A stretch of 64,000 nucleotides of DNA from Halocaridina rubra (taxonomy: Eukaryota > Arthropoda > Malacostraca > Decapoda > Atyidae). Position 1 is the stretch's first letter. Every line of letters begins with the position of its first letter. The stretch is from positions 1 to 64,000 of the forward strand of contig JAXCGZ010007661.1 in the NCBI GenBank assembly GCA_037179515.1. The letters run 5' to 3'. The position numbers were made by a program, and so were the translations under genes. The notes beneath the pieces were generated by a model, which worked only from the letters and a program-made list of their open reading frames with translations, did no database searches and had not been told where the DNA came from. Below are positions 48,912 to 61,308 of this stretch, in pieces.

Positions 48912-50228
48912 AACAGGCATACTTACACACACACTTCTTCTTCTTCGTCTACATCATTTCCCACTTTTATGTGGGGTCGATGTTTCTGGCCAGTTTTTTC
49001 CATTTGTTTCTGTCCCATACCTCATCACCCAACAAACCTTTAGACCTCAGGTCATCATTGATGCAATCCATCCACCTACGCTTTGGTCTCCCTCTACTTC
49101 TCCTACCCTGTGTATCCATTTCCATCACCCTCCTCCCAACATACAGTTCATCCCTCCTAACGACATGACCATACCATCTTAGTCTACTTTCTTGTATCTT
49201 ATCTGATATTTCTCTAACTTTTGAGGTACCTCTAATTACCTCGTTTCTGATCTTATCGCTTCTTGTCACCCCACACATCCATCTCAACATCTTCATCTCT
49301 CCCACATCCAGTTTTTTCTCTTGTGTCTTCTTTCTTGCCCATGTCTCTGCTCCATACATCACTGTAGGCCTCACAACTGTCTTATGCACTTTATCCCTCA
49401 ACTTAATCCCTATTCTCCTGTCGCACAGCACCCCAGACACTTTCTTCCAGTTCTTCCATCCCGCTTGTATTCTGTGGGTTATTTCTGACTCTAGGTCACC
49501 ATCCTCTGCTACTGTTGATCCCAAATAATTGAACTTTTCAACTCTTTTCAACACCTTCCCCTGCAAACTGACCTCCCCATCCTCATCATCTCTCAACATC
49601 AAGTACTCTGTCTTCTTCCAGCTGATTTTCAGTCCTCTATCCTCCATCACTCTTCTCCACTCCTCAAGCTTCTCCTCCACTACCTCTCGTCTGTTGCTAC
49701 ACAGTACAATGTCATCTGCAAAGAGCATACACCATGGAGACTGATCTCTAATACACTGGGTTACTACATCCAAGACCATATCAAATAGATATGGACTCAA
49801 AGCAGACCCTTGATGCAGACCAGCATTTACTGAGAGACTTTTCGTCAAGCCCACACTGCTCTTAACATTTGCCTCTGCCCTCTCATACATATCTTGGATG
49901 ATTCTTACATATTTCTGGGGACTCCCTATTCTCTAATACACCTCCACACCTCTTGACGTGGTACTCGATCATATGCCTTTTCCAGGTCAATAAAGACCAC
50001 ATGCAGTCCTTTCTGTTTCTCCCTATGCTTTTCCATCATTTGTCTCAAGGCAAATATGGCATCCACTGTCCCTCTTCCAGGCATGAAGCCAAACTATTCA
50101 TCCCCAATTGTCGTTACCTCTCTGAGTCTCCTCTCTATGATCTTCTCCCATATCTTCATAGTATGACTTAACAACCTTATACCTCTATAGTATCCACACT
50201 GCTGAATGTCTCCCTTCCCTTTATAGAC
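48912..50228 (-). pseudogene. RTE-like LINE fragment, RT and C-terminal domain
   Basis: A 307-residue frame (49890-48967) covers motif B, GLHQGSALSPYLF, catalytic FADD (near residue 58), FNYLGSTVAEDGDLESEI and the RTE-type tail RLRWYGHVVRRDE ... GRRSRGRPKRRW. Upstream on the minus strand, 50219-49891 adds DLEKAYDRVPRQ (motif A) but contains a TAG after GDE, another TAG, and a frameshift. The 3' end shows a GAA repeat near 48940, as is common for RTE tails. The endonuclease is missing. Confidence 0.88.
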
Positions 50229-50237
50229 ACAAACACC

Positions 50238-51642
50238 ATAAATAATGGGTCAAAGAGCATTATAATAGCTGTTGTATATAACCCACCAAGGATCCAACAT
50301 AGGTTAGAAGTTTATGAGGAAAGTCATATAGGTACTATCGAAGACATAAACTCAGTTGTTAACATTGCACAGGAGAGAATATGTAGGATTTTGATTATGG
50401 GAGATATTAATTATAGAGAGATAGATTGGATAAATCTTGACCGGCACAGTGGAGAGGACTCATTCGGAGCAAAATTCCTAGATTGTGTACAAGGAAATTT
50501 CCTACCCCAATATGCACTGGAATCAACGAGGGCCAGGGGTGGGGATGAGCCATCACTGCTTGATCTAGTATTCACAGATAATCTGTTGGATATTGAAAAA
50601 ATTGAGTATGAACCACCAATTAAAGAAAGTGACCACTGTATGTTGTTGATAGAGTATATCATCAAAGATGTTCTGCCTGAAAGTAGAGGAGCTGAGGAGG
50701 ACATGAGGAGGAACTGTCCGAAAGGAGATTACATAAAAAATAATGAGCTTTTTAGTTATTAATTGGAGGATCTTACTTGACAACAAATCTGTACAAAATA
50801 TGTATGACATCTTTGGTGAGGAATATGGAAAGATAGTAAATTGCTACATATCTTCTACCAAAATAGGGGTTTTTCATGCCAGAGAGATATAGTTCAATAA
50901 GAAGTGTAAGAAAGCTAAGGAGTGGAGAGACAACTGCTGGAAAAGGTATAGGAAGAGAAAAAACATAAATGCCTGGCAGACTTATAAAAGAGCTAGAAAT
51001 AATTACCAAAGTAAAAGAAGAGAGGCAGTGAGAAACTATGAAAGGGATATCACCAAGAAGGATAATGAGAATCCCAAACTTTTCCATAGCTTTATCAGTG
51101 GAAAATTGAAGGTCAAAAAACAGGTTTTAAAGTTAAAGAGAGTGGATGGAAACATCAATGAGACGGATGAAGAGATCTGCAAAAAATTGAATAAGGAGTT
51201 TCAGTCAGTAATACAGCAGAATATACCCCACCCCCTCAGATTGCATAGATAGGACCTCATGGGCCAGTATTAAAGAACATCATCTTTCCAGACACAGAGG
51301 TATGCAAAGTGCTGATGAAGTTAGATGACCATAAAGCTACAGGTCCTGATGATACATCCCCTTCTGTACTTAATAAATACGCTAATTCAATATCGGCGGC
51401 ACTATGCATCATATGGAAAAGTCCCTGAATCTGGGGAGATTCCCAAATGCTGGAAGCAGGCAAACGTGGTATCTATCTTCAAAAAGGGAAGGAGGGATAC
51501 AGCTATAAACTATAGGCCTGCATCCTTGACCAGCATAGTTTGCAAAGTTATGGAGAAACTACTAAGAAAACACATCTCTTCACTTGGAATCCTTCAACTT
51601 TTTGATAGTGAGACAACATGGCTTCAGAGAAGGCAGATCAGC
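50238..51642 (+). pseudogene. LINE-B ORF2 fragment (endonuclease to early RT)
   Basis: Parallels 7968-9390 of the long LINE-B copy. Endonuclease blocks YNPPR, GDINYREIDW and SDHCMLL are followed by KAKEWRDNCWKRYR-like sequence and RT entry NYRPASLTSIVCKVMEKLL. Stops and frameshifts occur near 50760, 50888 and 51215 and around 51390. It begins within a base or two of the oppositely oriented RTE fragment and ends in an (AC)n run. Confidence 0.85.
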
Positions 51643-52799
51643 AGAATACACACACACACAAATTATGTAACTCATTGCTTCAGCCACACTTTCACATTGG
51701 TGATCATGTTTACAGGTTCTGTAGGCATTGAAAGTCGATACTCCAGTTCACGGAGACCTTAGAAAAATGACGCTGCATCTTCTTAATCTCACCAGAACTC
51801 ATCCATCCTAGTGACCGTATCATCATTCTCCTGGCTTGGATTTGCATGCACTCACTTTCATTCGCTACAGATTGATATAAGGTAATATCCAATTTCCCAT
51901 GACATTTTTAACCGTTACTCCTGAATTTGGTAAGGGATTCTATTTCCTTTGGATAAAATCTTACAATAGGATATGTGATTGGAAACTTGCTATGAATACA
52001 TAAGAATATTATTAAGAGGCATTACCCGCCATGCTATTCATGTCCAAACTTCCAAAATCGTGAGTTATTGTCAGAGTTATAATTCTATTTCCAACATACT
52101 CTTTGTGATAACAGAACTTCTAACATATTACTTGTTAGATAGGTAGAGGATTCAATTTTACTCAAACCTATTTGAAAATGAATAATCACTGACAGGTTAC
52201 AATGAATATTCAACAGAGTGCGATATATGCAGAAACATTGCTTTTTTCCCCCTTGTAAACCATTCCTCTGCCATAAAGCATAAATTGCACAAAGAATAAC
52301 CCCCAGGGATGTTGGTGCTGACAAAAATGCACTCCACAAATAACCTCATAGCAATGCCATGCATTAGAGCGACATCCCCACAAAAAAATAGACTTGCCAT
52401 GCTGCAGGAAGACTCAAAAAAGAAAATTGAAATCCCCAAAATTGCTATTTTAAAGAAAGGACATGCAAAGTCAGCTAAAAAAAAAAAAAAAACTTTTAAC
52501 ATTCTTAACTACATGCCCAAAACATAAGACATCATTTATATGGTTAAGTAAAACAATATTTTTTTCTTGGTTTTGATGAGTGAATCAGCTTCAAAATACC
52601 TAATATGTAAATTCACATGTACAAGGGAAAAAGGGTTTACCCCTAAATTCAAAATACATCCCACAATCTGAATAATTTAAAAACATTAAGAATAGGCATG
52701 ACATCAAAGGATTCACCGATTACAGATAATACATGCTTAAAACATAATTAAAAAGGCCTTTAGTAAAATCTAATCAACAGTAAAGATGACTATTCTGCA
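51643..52799. other. No gene supported
   Basis: A 60-residue minus-strand frame at 51710-51892 (contains SVANESECMQIQARRMMIRS) is unrecognised, lacks good splice signals, and is left uncalled. The rest is AT-rich with one A-run near 52480. Confidence 0.35.
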
Positions 52800-52806
52800 A
52801 CAGTTA

Positions 52807-53010
52807 CTAACTTTGATAGATATTTTTTACTGCACCTATGTCAGTCTTATATAGAATGTGAAAATCAGAGGTCATACCAAGTAAAGGAGACAATAACTTA
52901 GCCAAATATTTTGATAGAAAGGAAATAAACGTCTCAACTACACTACTTATATCTCTTGTAGGATCACATGGTTTATCAATCTTAACTAAGCTACACAAGT
53001 CTATGGGGGT
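52807..53010 (-). pseudogene. Penelope-like RT fragment
   Basis: The minus strand reads KIDKPCDPTRDISSVVETF then FLSKYLAKLLSPLLGMTSDF, the conserved 'K-I-x-K-P ... R-x-I-S-S' and 'L-S-K-x-L-x-K-L-L' pattern of Penelope-like reverse transcriptases. Only about 65 residues remain; the GIY-YIG domain and catalytic Asp pair are absent. Confidence 0.6.
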
Positions 53011-55760
53011 GAAGACCTTGTACTTGCACATTTTTATCATATCAACTTTACCAACCATTATATGTACCACATGTTTATTAGATATCTAGGTACCTTAACA
53101 CAACGTTGTTTTTTTATTTTCCAAAAGTATATTCATCACTAAAGAATTACAAAATTTTTGAAGTACAGTGACATATTTTTTATCAGTTATATCAGTTATC
53201 AATACTACATTCATTTTATATGTTGCTTTTAGTAATGTGTATGTTGATTATAAGTAACTTGAAAACTCTCTGTAAAAGCACATGTGTTGTGTGACTGAGT
53301 TTGAATCTGAATTCAGTGAGATGTCATTCTTTATCAGGAGATTATGAAATGTATTTAATTAAGTATTCACACTCATAAATACACAAACTACTCACTCACT
53401 TGTAGGGTTTCCCTTAAAGGAATAACTTTTTTTACAAGATTGCTTATAATATTTAAATTTTTAATTACTATTTGTCAAAGTCTTTCAAAATCAAGCTATT
53501 TTCTATTCCAATGAATGTAAAGTTTTGGGCAGCTGTGTTCCCACCACAATCATCTAAAGCTCCCCGAATTCAGTTAAGCTAGTTTTGATACAGCAATAAC
53601 AAAAAAAAAAAAAAGTCGAAGCCTTCTTGGGAAAAAATTTAAAATTATATGGTTTCTGGATAGGATGCAATATTGATTAATCAGGATAAAAAAACAAAAA
53701 AGAATAAAGCTTAGTTTTATCATCATGTCTCAATAAATAAAAAATAAAATTTTGGGTCACTGAACTTCCCACAATTCATAATTCCCCTTTATGATGTTTA
53801 GTTTTAAGGTAACATACAAGTCTTAATGTATAGCTTGTGATCTCTATGCCAGTAGTTTCTATGGTCTATGACTCAATGCAACAACTACAGTAATGATTAC
53901 TTTCCAGGTATTGGTGAATATCATACAATAAAATACTTATTCTCTAAACAAACCTTCATGAGATCAATTTGGTTAGTAATAATGTGTGATAAAATTCGTG
54001 ATATGCAGCTGAGGATACATGAGTATACAAACGAAGTTTAGAGAAGCAGTAAAATTATTGTCAGGCAAGATCAGAATGGATCCGTACAGAACAACCATGT
54101 TACGAACAATCACAGATACGAATAAAAACCTACCCATTATTTACCCATGTATTAATGTATATTTTACTGTACTTTATTTTATTATTACAGTATCATTACT
54201 GTATCAATATTCATTAATACTATACTTAGTGTCTTTAGCCTAAGCACTGTACAATACTGCATATGTATGTAGAATACATTTTTTTTACCTAGACACAAGT
54301 TACTAACAATTCTATTTACGAACAGATTTCTGGAACATAACTCGGTCAAAAGTAGGGGAGTGTCTGCATATCACCATATTGCATGGGTTAAGTTAGATTA
54401 TGTCAAGTCATTTAAGCTTACTTAATGGTAACATTAGGTTACATTACATAATTTCTTTTATGAACGTTTTTCAGGTATTGTAAGAACTGATATAATTCAG
54501 ACTGAATATACTGTACATGCTTTTCACTTAGTTGGGGATACATTTAAAAGTTTTGCTGCTGAGCAACAGGTTTTTCTGCTGTTTTATATTGTAATCAAGG
54601 ATCAGAGATCTTGACTTTCAGTAAGAAATACATTGTTCGCCAATACGTCAGTCTATAGGAATTGGAACTTGGGAATACGGTATACTAAAAGAAGGTTTAT
54701 AAGACTACAAGATGTTCAAAACTTTTTAATGTACATCATAAAACACCACCAAAAACATATCGGTCACCTTGGAAGGTACACTAATGGCTTATGAAATTAT
54801 ACCAGACCATTTACTCTTCTAGTATCCAAATAAGTTTCTCAACAAAGCAAAGCAGGAGTTCTTGTGTTCTATTACTAATTTTCAAATAATATTCAGTTAC
54901 TAGTTTACAAATTATAAGGGCAACTGGAAATTGACAAGGAGTGCGATGGCGATTCAGCCCCCCAGCATGATTCTAGGACAACACTAGTTCCCTAGTGGAA
55001 GCCTTCAGGGCAATGAAGAGAAACAGATTTTAAATTTCTAGATTATTCTAAACTGCATTTCTTAGGGTTTTTATTAATGATGCTGGGTTTGTTACTACAA
55101 TAATGGTATTTTTGGAATGGTCTGAGGCTCAGTTTTTCATACAACTGCTGGGTAATAATAGGTAAAATGATTAGCTAATGTTCACATTATGGTTTACCAG
55201 TGGTTTTTGTAGCATTTTGAACATTTCTGATATTCAATTTTGTCAGAACTTATCAATTTTTTATATATCCTCACACATTTCTCCACCTGTTCTGACATAA
55301 AAAACGAGGGAGAGTCGAGGGGGGTGAAATCACAAAAATGAGCATTTTCTGACCAATATTATCTCCAGAAATCTACAAGAGGCTTAATGAATGGGGAGAG
55401 TTGTATAAGAAAAATAACAAAATCTAGCAATATTGCAGGAAAATTATCTTAAGAAATGTTGAAACCTAAAATAATGGGGACAAATTATCAGGAGAATATC
55501 ACAAAACTAGCAATTTCCCAAGGAAATAATCTTGAAAAATATTTAATAGCCATCAAAGACCGCTGGCAAACAATATTTTTCTGAATGTGGGACTTCAGTT
55601 CCAACACTCCACTATACTAACTTAGATAACGTAATCTAATCTTACCTGGATTAAGATTCGTTTTATGCACCCTTTCAAGTTTTGGATACACAAAATATTT
55701 TCTGTTAAATTTCAATGTGCTTTGAATGAATATGATAATGGTTTTCCTCGGAATTCACTA
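53011..55760. other. AT-rich region without genes; MITE-like remnant at 54090-54366
   Basis: Blocks at 54090-54130 and 54290-54366 (ending GTGTCTGCATA) resemble 27030-27305. Otherwise I see no ORF, RNA gene or ordered repeat in 2.7 kb. Confidence 0.4.
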
Positions 55761-55762
55761 TA

Positions 55763-56824
55763 CACTCAGATCGCTTTTTACGCGCTTTTAAAATACGCGA
55801 AATTGGAATAACGCCCCCCAAAAATAATAGAAAAAAATGTGAAATACACGACTAATGCCCGCACAATAAATTTGAAAAAAAAAAAAAAGTTTCATTTTAG
55901 TAAATAATCGACCGCCTAGGAGGCACTTTTCCGCCAAGCTGCCATGTGCTTCAGTGTCTCTTTATCCAGCTTACTGCGTGGGTATATCGCTTGTTCTAAC
56001 TGTGTTTGTGTTAAGGTTTGTATTTCCAGTGCATTTTATTTTACAGATAATATACTGTACTATCATGGCCAATAAACGCCCAGGAAAAGACTGTGGAAGT
56101 GCTTCTATTCCCAAAAGAGCGAGAATGGCAATAAATCATGAAGAAAAACTTCAAGTGTTGGCCCATTATGAGCGTGGTGAGAGTACGGCAGCTATAAAAC
56201 TGTCAATGCAACACAGTTAATGTACGTTGCGCACTATCCGTGAAAATGCGGATAGAATAAAGAAAAGTGCAAAAGCTGGAGTTAGTTTAACTTCGCTTAA
56301 GTCTTCATATTCTCGATTGGATATTATGGAGAGAATGGAGAAAATGCTATGTACGTGGATGAGCATTAAGAACAAACAGCAAACAAACTTGCTATATAAT
56401 ATCGTCAGGGAAAAAGCGTGCGAGAGCGCATCAGCTGATACGGAAGTGGCATCCTCCTCCTCTTCTATCGCTTAAGTTACATGCTCACCGCCACCATGCA
56501 CGTCCCAGTGTATGCCTGTTGCCCACCGCATAATAGAGTATGTTAATTAGCTTGCTGTACAGTAAATCTGAATATCTTTTGTACTCTTAACTACAGTATT
56601 TTTTTCAATAAAAATAGCTGCAAGTCTTTCTGCTTTGTTATGTTCATGTAAAATATGTTTTACTTATCTTATATCTTTGGCATAGTGTGTCTATGTACGG
56701 TTCTGAAAAGTATCTATGCCCATTATCATTGCTTCTTATGAAAAATAACTTGATACATTACGCGATTTTTACATTACGCGTCACTTCTGAGAACCTACCT
56801 TTGCATTATTCCAAGAACTGGGTG
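55763..56824 (+). mobile_element. Tig-1, internally deleted but with both ends
   Basis: Starts CACTCAGATCGC and ends GAACTGGGTG, flanked by TA on both sides (55761-55762, 56825-56826). The order is 5' terminal region, leader, transposase N-terminus, one 180-bp-type unit, then the 3' terminal region shared with 47760-48090. It links the anonymous Tig-1 repeats to a coding ancestor. Confidence 0.72.
56065..56364 (+). pseudogene. Tig-1 transposase N-terminal fragment (CENP-B-like helix-turn-helix)
   Basis: Begins MANKRPGKDCGSASIPKRAR, then INHEEKLQVLAHYERGESTA (first helix-turn-helix). After a TAA at 56218 it continues LRTIRENADRIKKSAKAGVS and SRLDIMERMEKMLCTWM. This is the DNA-binding part of a Tigger/jerky transposase. 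The DDE catalytic domain is deleted; the frame passes straight into the tandem-repeat peptide IKNKQQTNLLYNIVRE. Confidence 0.8.
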
Positions 56825-56828
56825 TATT

Positions 56829-57179
56829 TTATGTTAGGGCATATGCTGGTGAACGGCAGTGGGTACTTAAATTATCTAATCTAACTAACCTACCCTAACT
56901 CAAATTTGAAGCCTTAGATTCCATAAGAGGTTGAACTTGGGTGTTTATATAGCAGCGTATTACAATCCAGGAAGGGTTGGAAATACCTGCACTGATTTCT
57001 TGGGTATGCTGTGGAAGGGGTGCATAAAACGAATCTTAACCCTAAGATAACTCAAACTTGAAGTCTTATATACCTTCATAGGGTAAATTTGGGTATTTAG
57101 GGCAGAGCAGTGCATATCAAGAAGCGGTGGTAGCGCTGATTTCTCCGATAGGCTATGAAAGGGGGTCATAACGATATTT
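56829..57179. other. No gene recognised
   Basis: Short AT-rich gap containing two related segments (56945-57010 and 57095-57160) about a TTTCT(T/C)xG(G)xTATG motif; nothing to call. Confidence 0.35.
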
Positions 57180-57197
57180 ACCTTTACAAGCAACAAG

Positions 57198-57611
57198 CAT
57201 GTCAAGGATGGGATTATGTGCAACATTTATGAACGTTGGTATCACTGTGATCAAGAATGTTGTAAACTTAGACCCACTAAGTTCAGAACAATGGTATATA
57301 TTCATGTCATGTATGCATGTAACAAATGTGTGATTACAAAGAGTTCAAGAATTAAGCAAAAGATATTTGACAGCGGACAGAAGGAGATAAATGAAAGAAT
57401 CTCTCAACTTGAAAACTCAATGTCGACCTTGATCCAGGGACTCTATCAACAAGTGGAAATGCTATCTCTGATGTTCAAAAAAATCAAGAAACTCCTAGAA
57501 ATGGATAAAGAAGAAGTAACAAAACCTACAGGTATGACCTACGCTGAGAAACTGAAGAAAAGTAAAAACATCCTAGTGATAAAATCGAGCACTGATGAGA
57601 AGAAAAGCTGA
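57198..57611 (+). pseudogene. LINE-D ORF1 N-terminal part, PHD-like finger plus coiled coil
   Basis: Reads DGIMCNIYERWYHCDQECCK then YACNKCV, the shape of a PHD finger (CxxC-WYH-xxC-CxxC) with its second Cys replaced by Tyr. It is followed by a helical stretch (NERISQLENSMSTLIQGLYQ) likely to form a coiled coil and YAEKLKKSKNILVIKSS. The frame ends at 57611, and the next frame starts within 50 bases. PHD-type fingers occur in some CR1-group ORF1 proteins; that link is from general knowledge. Confidence 0.6.
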
Positions 57612-57655
57612 GAAGAAAAAAGAAATAAAGAAGAAAATAACAACACAAGGAAAAG

Positions 57656-58156
57656 TTGGAGCAAGCAAAGAGAGGCCCTGAGCCAGAAAAGAAAAAAATT
57701 AACATATCAGTAAATGTAAAAGGAAAACTTAAGCCCAAAATTAAGATATGTAATGTACCCAGCGATGATGATGATCTGATAGTGGGCATTAAATCTAAGA
57801 ATCTATGGATAAATGACCTCATTAAAGATGATGAAGATTTCAAAATTATAATGAGACAGATCACTGGGCAAAATTGCAGCGTGCACTACATAATAAAGTG
57901 TACCACAGAAATAAGGAAACAAATCAACGCTAATGGAGATGCGATATACACGCAGTATGCAAGGAACAAGGTATTTGACTCCTGTAAGATTTATCAGTGT
58001 CTCAAATGTCAAGAATTTAATCATCGTGGAAAATACTGCAACAAAACCCAAGCATATGCAAAATGTGGAGAGAATCATAAGCTTGTAGATTGCACTTGCT
58101 CTACTGAAAAATGTGTAAACTGTACTAAGAAAGGACATAAGGATACAAATCACTGA
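57656..58156 (+). pseudogene. LINE-D ORF1 C-terminal part with CCHC knuckles
   Basis: 166 residues. An RRM-like stretch (KIKICNVPSDDDDLIVGIKS) is followed by three knuckle-like units: CLKCQEFNHRGKYC, CGENHKLVDCTC (imperfect) and CVNCTKKGHKDTNH. It would bind element RNA. Confidence 0.75.
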
Positions 58157-58249
58157 ACAAACAGAACTAAGTGCCCGATATATAATGAGGAACTATCAAG
58201 AATTATAAACAAGACTGACCATGGCCCTAATAAATGAGTTCAGATGTGA

Positions 58250-58870
58250 TCTAATCATATACAGTCAGTAGGTGATAAAACTACAAAAATAAGAAACTTA
58301 ATCAATGAAGAAAAATTAGATAAATGTATAATAACAGAAATATGACTTCAAAATAATATTAGTGACAGATAAAATATTAATGAATTAACGCCAAGCATAA
58401 ACTATTTTTATCATATAAAAAGAGATGGAAAAATTGGTGGGGGAGTGGGTGTAGTTGTCTCAAAATCTTTTTCAAAAGAAGTGGTAAAAAAAAACGAGGG
58501 ATTTTTGAAACATTTGAACATATTTACCTTGAAATAATGTGTAAAAATAAAGTAATAAAATTAATTACAATATACAGACCACCAACGATAAATGGAAATA
58601 AAATGGCAAAAGAATCTATAGAGGAATTTGGCACTTAATTATCTAGACAAGATACAAGACATGAAACAGACATATATTTGTGGGGATTTCAATTTGTGGA
58701 TGGATACTATTAATAATAAATACACATGTGAATTTAATGAAATCCTTGATCTACATGACCATATAAATAGTGTTAATAAACCAACAACGAATTCAGAGCA
58801 CATCACAGATTTAGTTACACATCACAAAGACCATAAAATAATAATAAAAAAAAAAAACATTGAAGTTTAA
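58250..58870 (+). pseudogene. LINE-D endonuclease remnant
   Basis: Pieces of an APE-type domain: KIGGGVGVVVSKS, IYRPPTINGNK and ICGDFNLWMDTI with the catalytic Asp-x-Asn, then TNSEHITDLVTHHKD. Several stops and frame changes. Confidence 0.72.
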
Positions 58871-59159
58871 CCAGACTGTACAATCTCACAAATTCACAAA
58901 TGGATCACTCTCAGTGTAGACATAATTCAACCCAATGTCCTACATAAAACGAATAACCTATAGAGATAAAACAATTTGAAGCTGAAAATTTTGTAGAAAA
59001 CTGTACAAGTCAAATAAGAAATATTGACATTAGATGTGAGTGCACTCGAAATTTATCAAACGAAATTAATGTATCATGAGTAAATTGCTACACTAGCAGA
59101 TGCAAGAAAGTACTAAGTGATGGCTATAATGAGATTTGCCCCAAAATAGAGAAGCAAAT

Positions 59160-60910
59160 AGCGATTAAAGCCAAAGAGAAATGGTTCAGTAATGAATTGT
59201 GAAAAGAAATAGAAGAAAATATGAAGACAAATGGAAAAGAACAAATAGTAAAGAATCAACAGCATTGTACAATAGAGCCAGAAATGACTATAACACGTTA
59301 ACAGAGAAAATAAAACGAAAATACTATAATACTAAAACAAAGAAATACTGTATAGAAATCGCGAGTGCTAAAAAAAATATCTGGGTGACCTATTAGGCTT
59401 ACAAAAAGATAAAGTGCTACCAGAAAATTATAGCAACTGTAAACATCTTGAATATGAATTTGTGAGGTTCTTTGAAGAAAAACAGACAAAATATATCGAA
59501 GACTTACAAATGAAAATTTTACAAATACTGTACTACTTTTATGCCCCAACAAGTATGCAAAAGATTTGAAAGATTCAAGGAAGTAAACATGGATGACTTA
59601 ATAAGGGTCTTAAGTAGAACTAACTATACATGTTGCGATAATGATCCATTCCTTGTGACGTAAAGGATGCTAGTAATATTACTCTGCTACATTGTAATTA
59701 TTCAAAGATAGTTAAAATGAGCTTAAAATAGGCAATATTTCCTCAAAGTGAAAAATTAGGTATCACCATACCTACCTACAAGGGAAAAGGAGATCAAAAT
59801 GACTTAAGCTCCTATAGACCAATATCTAACCTATCTTATTTATCTAAAATAATAGAAATAATAGTCAGTGAACAGTTGTGGACCCAACTTAAAGAAATTA
59901 AGATCATACCTGAAAACCAATCAGCTTACAGAGAAAATAACTTGACTGAAACAACAATGTGTTCTACATTAATTGACATGATTCAAATAATAGAGGAAGG
60001 AAAATGTGGTATTCTAGTGATGCTTGATCTCAGCGCTGCATTTGACACTGTAGTACATGAGTATTTATTGAATGATTTGAAACTTATAGGCATTGATGAT
60101 AATGTGTATAAATGGCTTGCAAGTTATTTGCAAAATAGAGAGGTTGTAGTTGTCATATCACACACTAAATAAGACACAAGAAAATTAACTAAAGGAGTTC
60201 CATAGGGTAGCGTGTTGGGTCTCACACTGTTTATTGTCTATACCATTGAACTATCTTGGATTCTTAAAAAACATAATGTTAATTTCAAACTGTATTCTGA
60301 TGACACCCAATATTATTTCTCAGTGACAACTGTTCAGAATGTTACCGAAAAAAATTGAAGAAATAATGACTGATATTAGAAACCGGATGATCAAGAAGAA
60401 GTTTAAATTATATGCAAATAAAACAGAGTGTATGTTATTTGGAACTAATGCTCTTCTCAAAAACTATGAGAAATAGCAATATGTAGGACTAGTAACATGT
60501 AACATCAAAATAACTCCAGTAGTATGTAATTTAGGTGTCCTTATTGATAAAAATTTAACCATGAAAAATCAGGTATTAAAGACTGTTAAAACATGTAACT
60601 ATCATCTAAGAAACATTGCATACATCAGAAAATACCTAAATGAAGACACACTAAAAATGCTAATTCACAGCTATATATTGTCAAGGTTACACTATTGTAC
60701 TTCTCTCTATCATGGATTACAAAACATTCTACTGAAAAAACTACTAAGCAGCTAGATTGATTAAAAAAAACACTGTTAAGTGACAGAGTAACCCCAGCGC
60801 TGATTGAGCTACATTGGCTACCAGTAAAAGCCAGAAATGAGTTTAAAATTTGTTTGCTTGCGTATAAAGCTCTCAAGTATAAAGAACCAAAATACCTAAG
60901 TGAATGTTAG
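59160..60910 (+). pseudogene. LINE-D reverse transcriptase remnant
   Basis: KRNRRKYEDKWKRTNSKES leads in. The RT blocks are SYRPISNLSYLSKIIEIIV, MLDLSAAFDTVVHEYLLNDL (motif A), a motif B with an in-frame TAG (GVP-stop-GSVLGLTLF) near 60205, and YSDDTQYYF (motif C) near 60296. The C-terminal domain has NYHLRNIAYIRKYLNEDTLK. Not functional. Confidence 0.82.
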
Positions 60911-61138
60911 ACTCCCTTTGGACTTGAAATTAACATAATGACACGTCATGCCAGTGAAAGACACAGACTGTTTTAACCCAGGGGAAACTGCAATATTGCT
61001 GAGAGATCATTTGGCTACAGTGCACCAAGAATCTATAATAAACTACCATTAATAATAGTGAGTGTTGGAAAATTTAAAAAGAGACTGAAAACATATATCT
61101 TTGGAAAATCATATGATCTTGACAGCAAAACTATTAAA

Positions 61139-61308
61139 GTAAAGGTTCAGTATAACTCCGGCGCCTTAATTCTACCCTCCTCAATAAGGTAACATTACCT
61201 TGCATTGGAAAAACCTAACCTGTTTAGGTTAGGTTATGCCAATACGAAGTAACTTTACCTTATTGAGAAGGGTAGAATTAAGGCGCCTGAGTTATACTGA
61301 ACTTTTAC
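61139..61308. mobile_element. Hairpin (foldback) element with TTAGG-like core
   Basis: About 65-base arms from GTTCAGTATAACTC inward, with few mismatches, meet a short inner palindrome reading AACCTAACCTG then TTTAGGTTAGGTT. It sits directly at the end of LINE-D. Confidence 0.85.

Larger units (their letters stand above)
57180..61138 (+). mobile_element. LINE-D, worn non-LTR retrotransposon
   Basis: In order: ORF1-like region with PHD-like finger and zinc knuckles, APE endonuclease, RT, and a C-terminal domain ending RLKTYIFGKS near 61115. It is close to full length but broken many times. Component motifs are given in the entries below. Confidence 0.8.

Noticed and set aside
51710..51892. 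Minus-strand frame SVANESECMQIQARRMM as a host exon
   Set aside because: Frame looks protein-like but I found only a weak donor and no matching neighbour exon.
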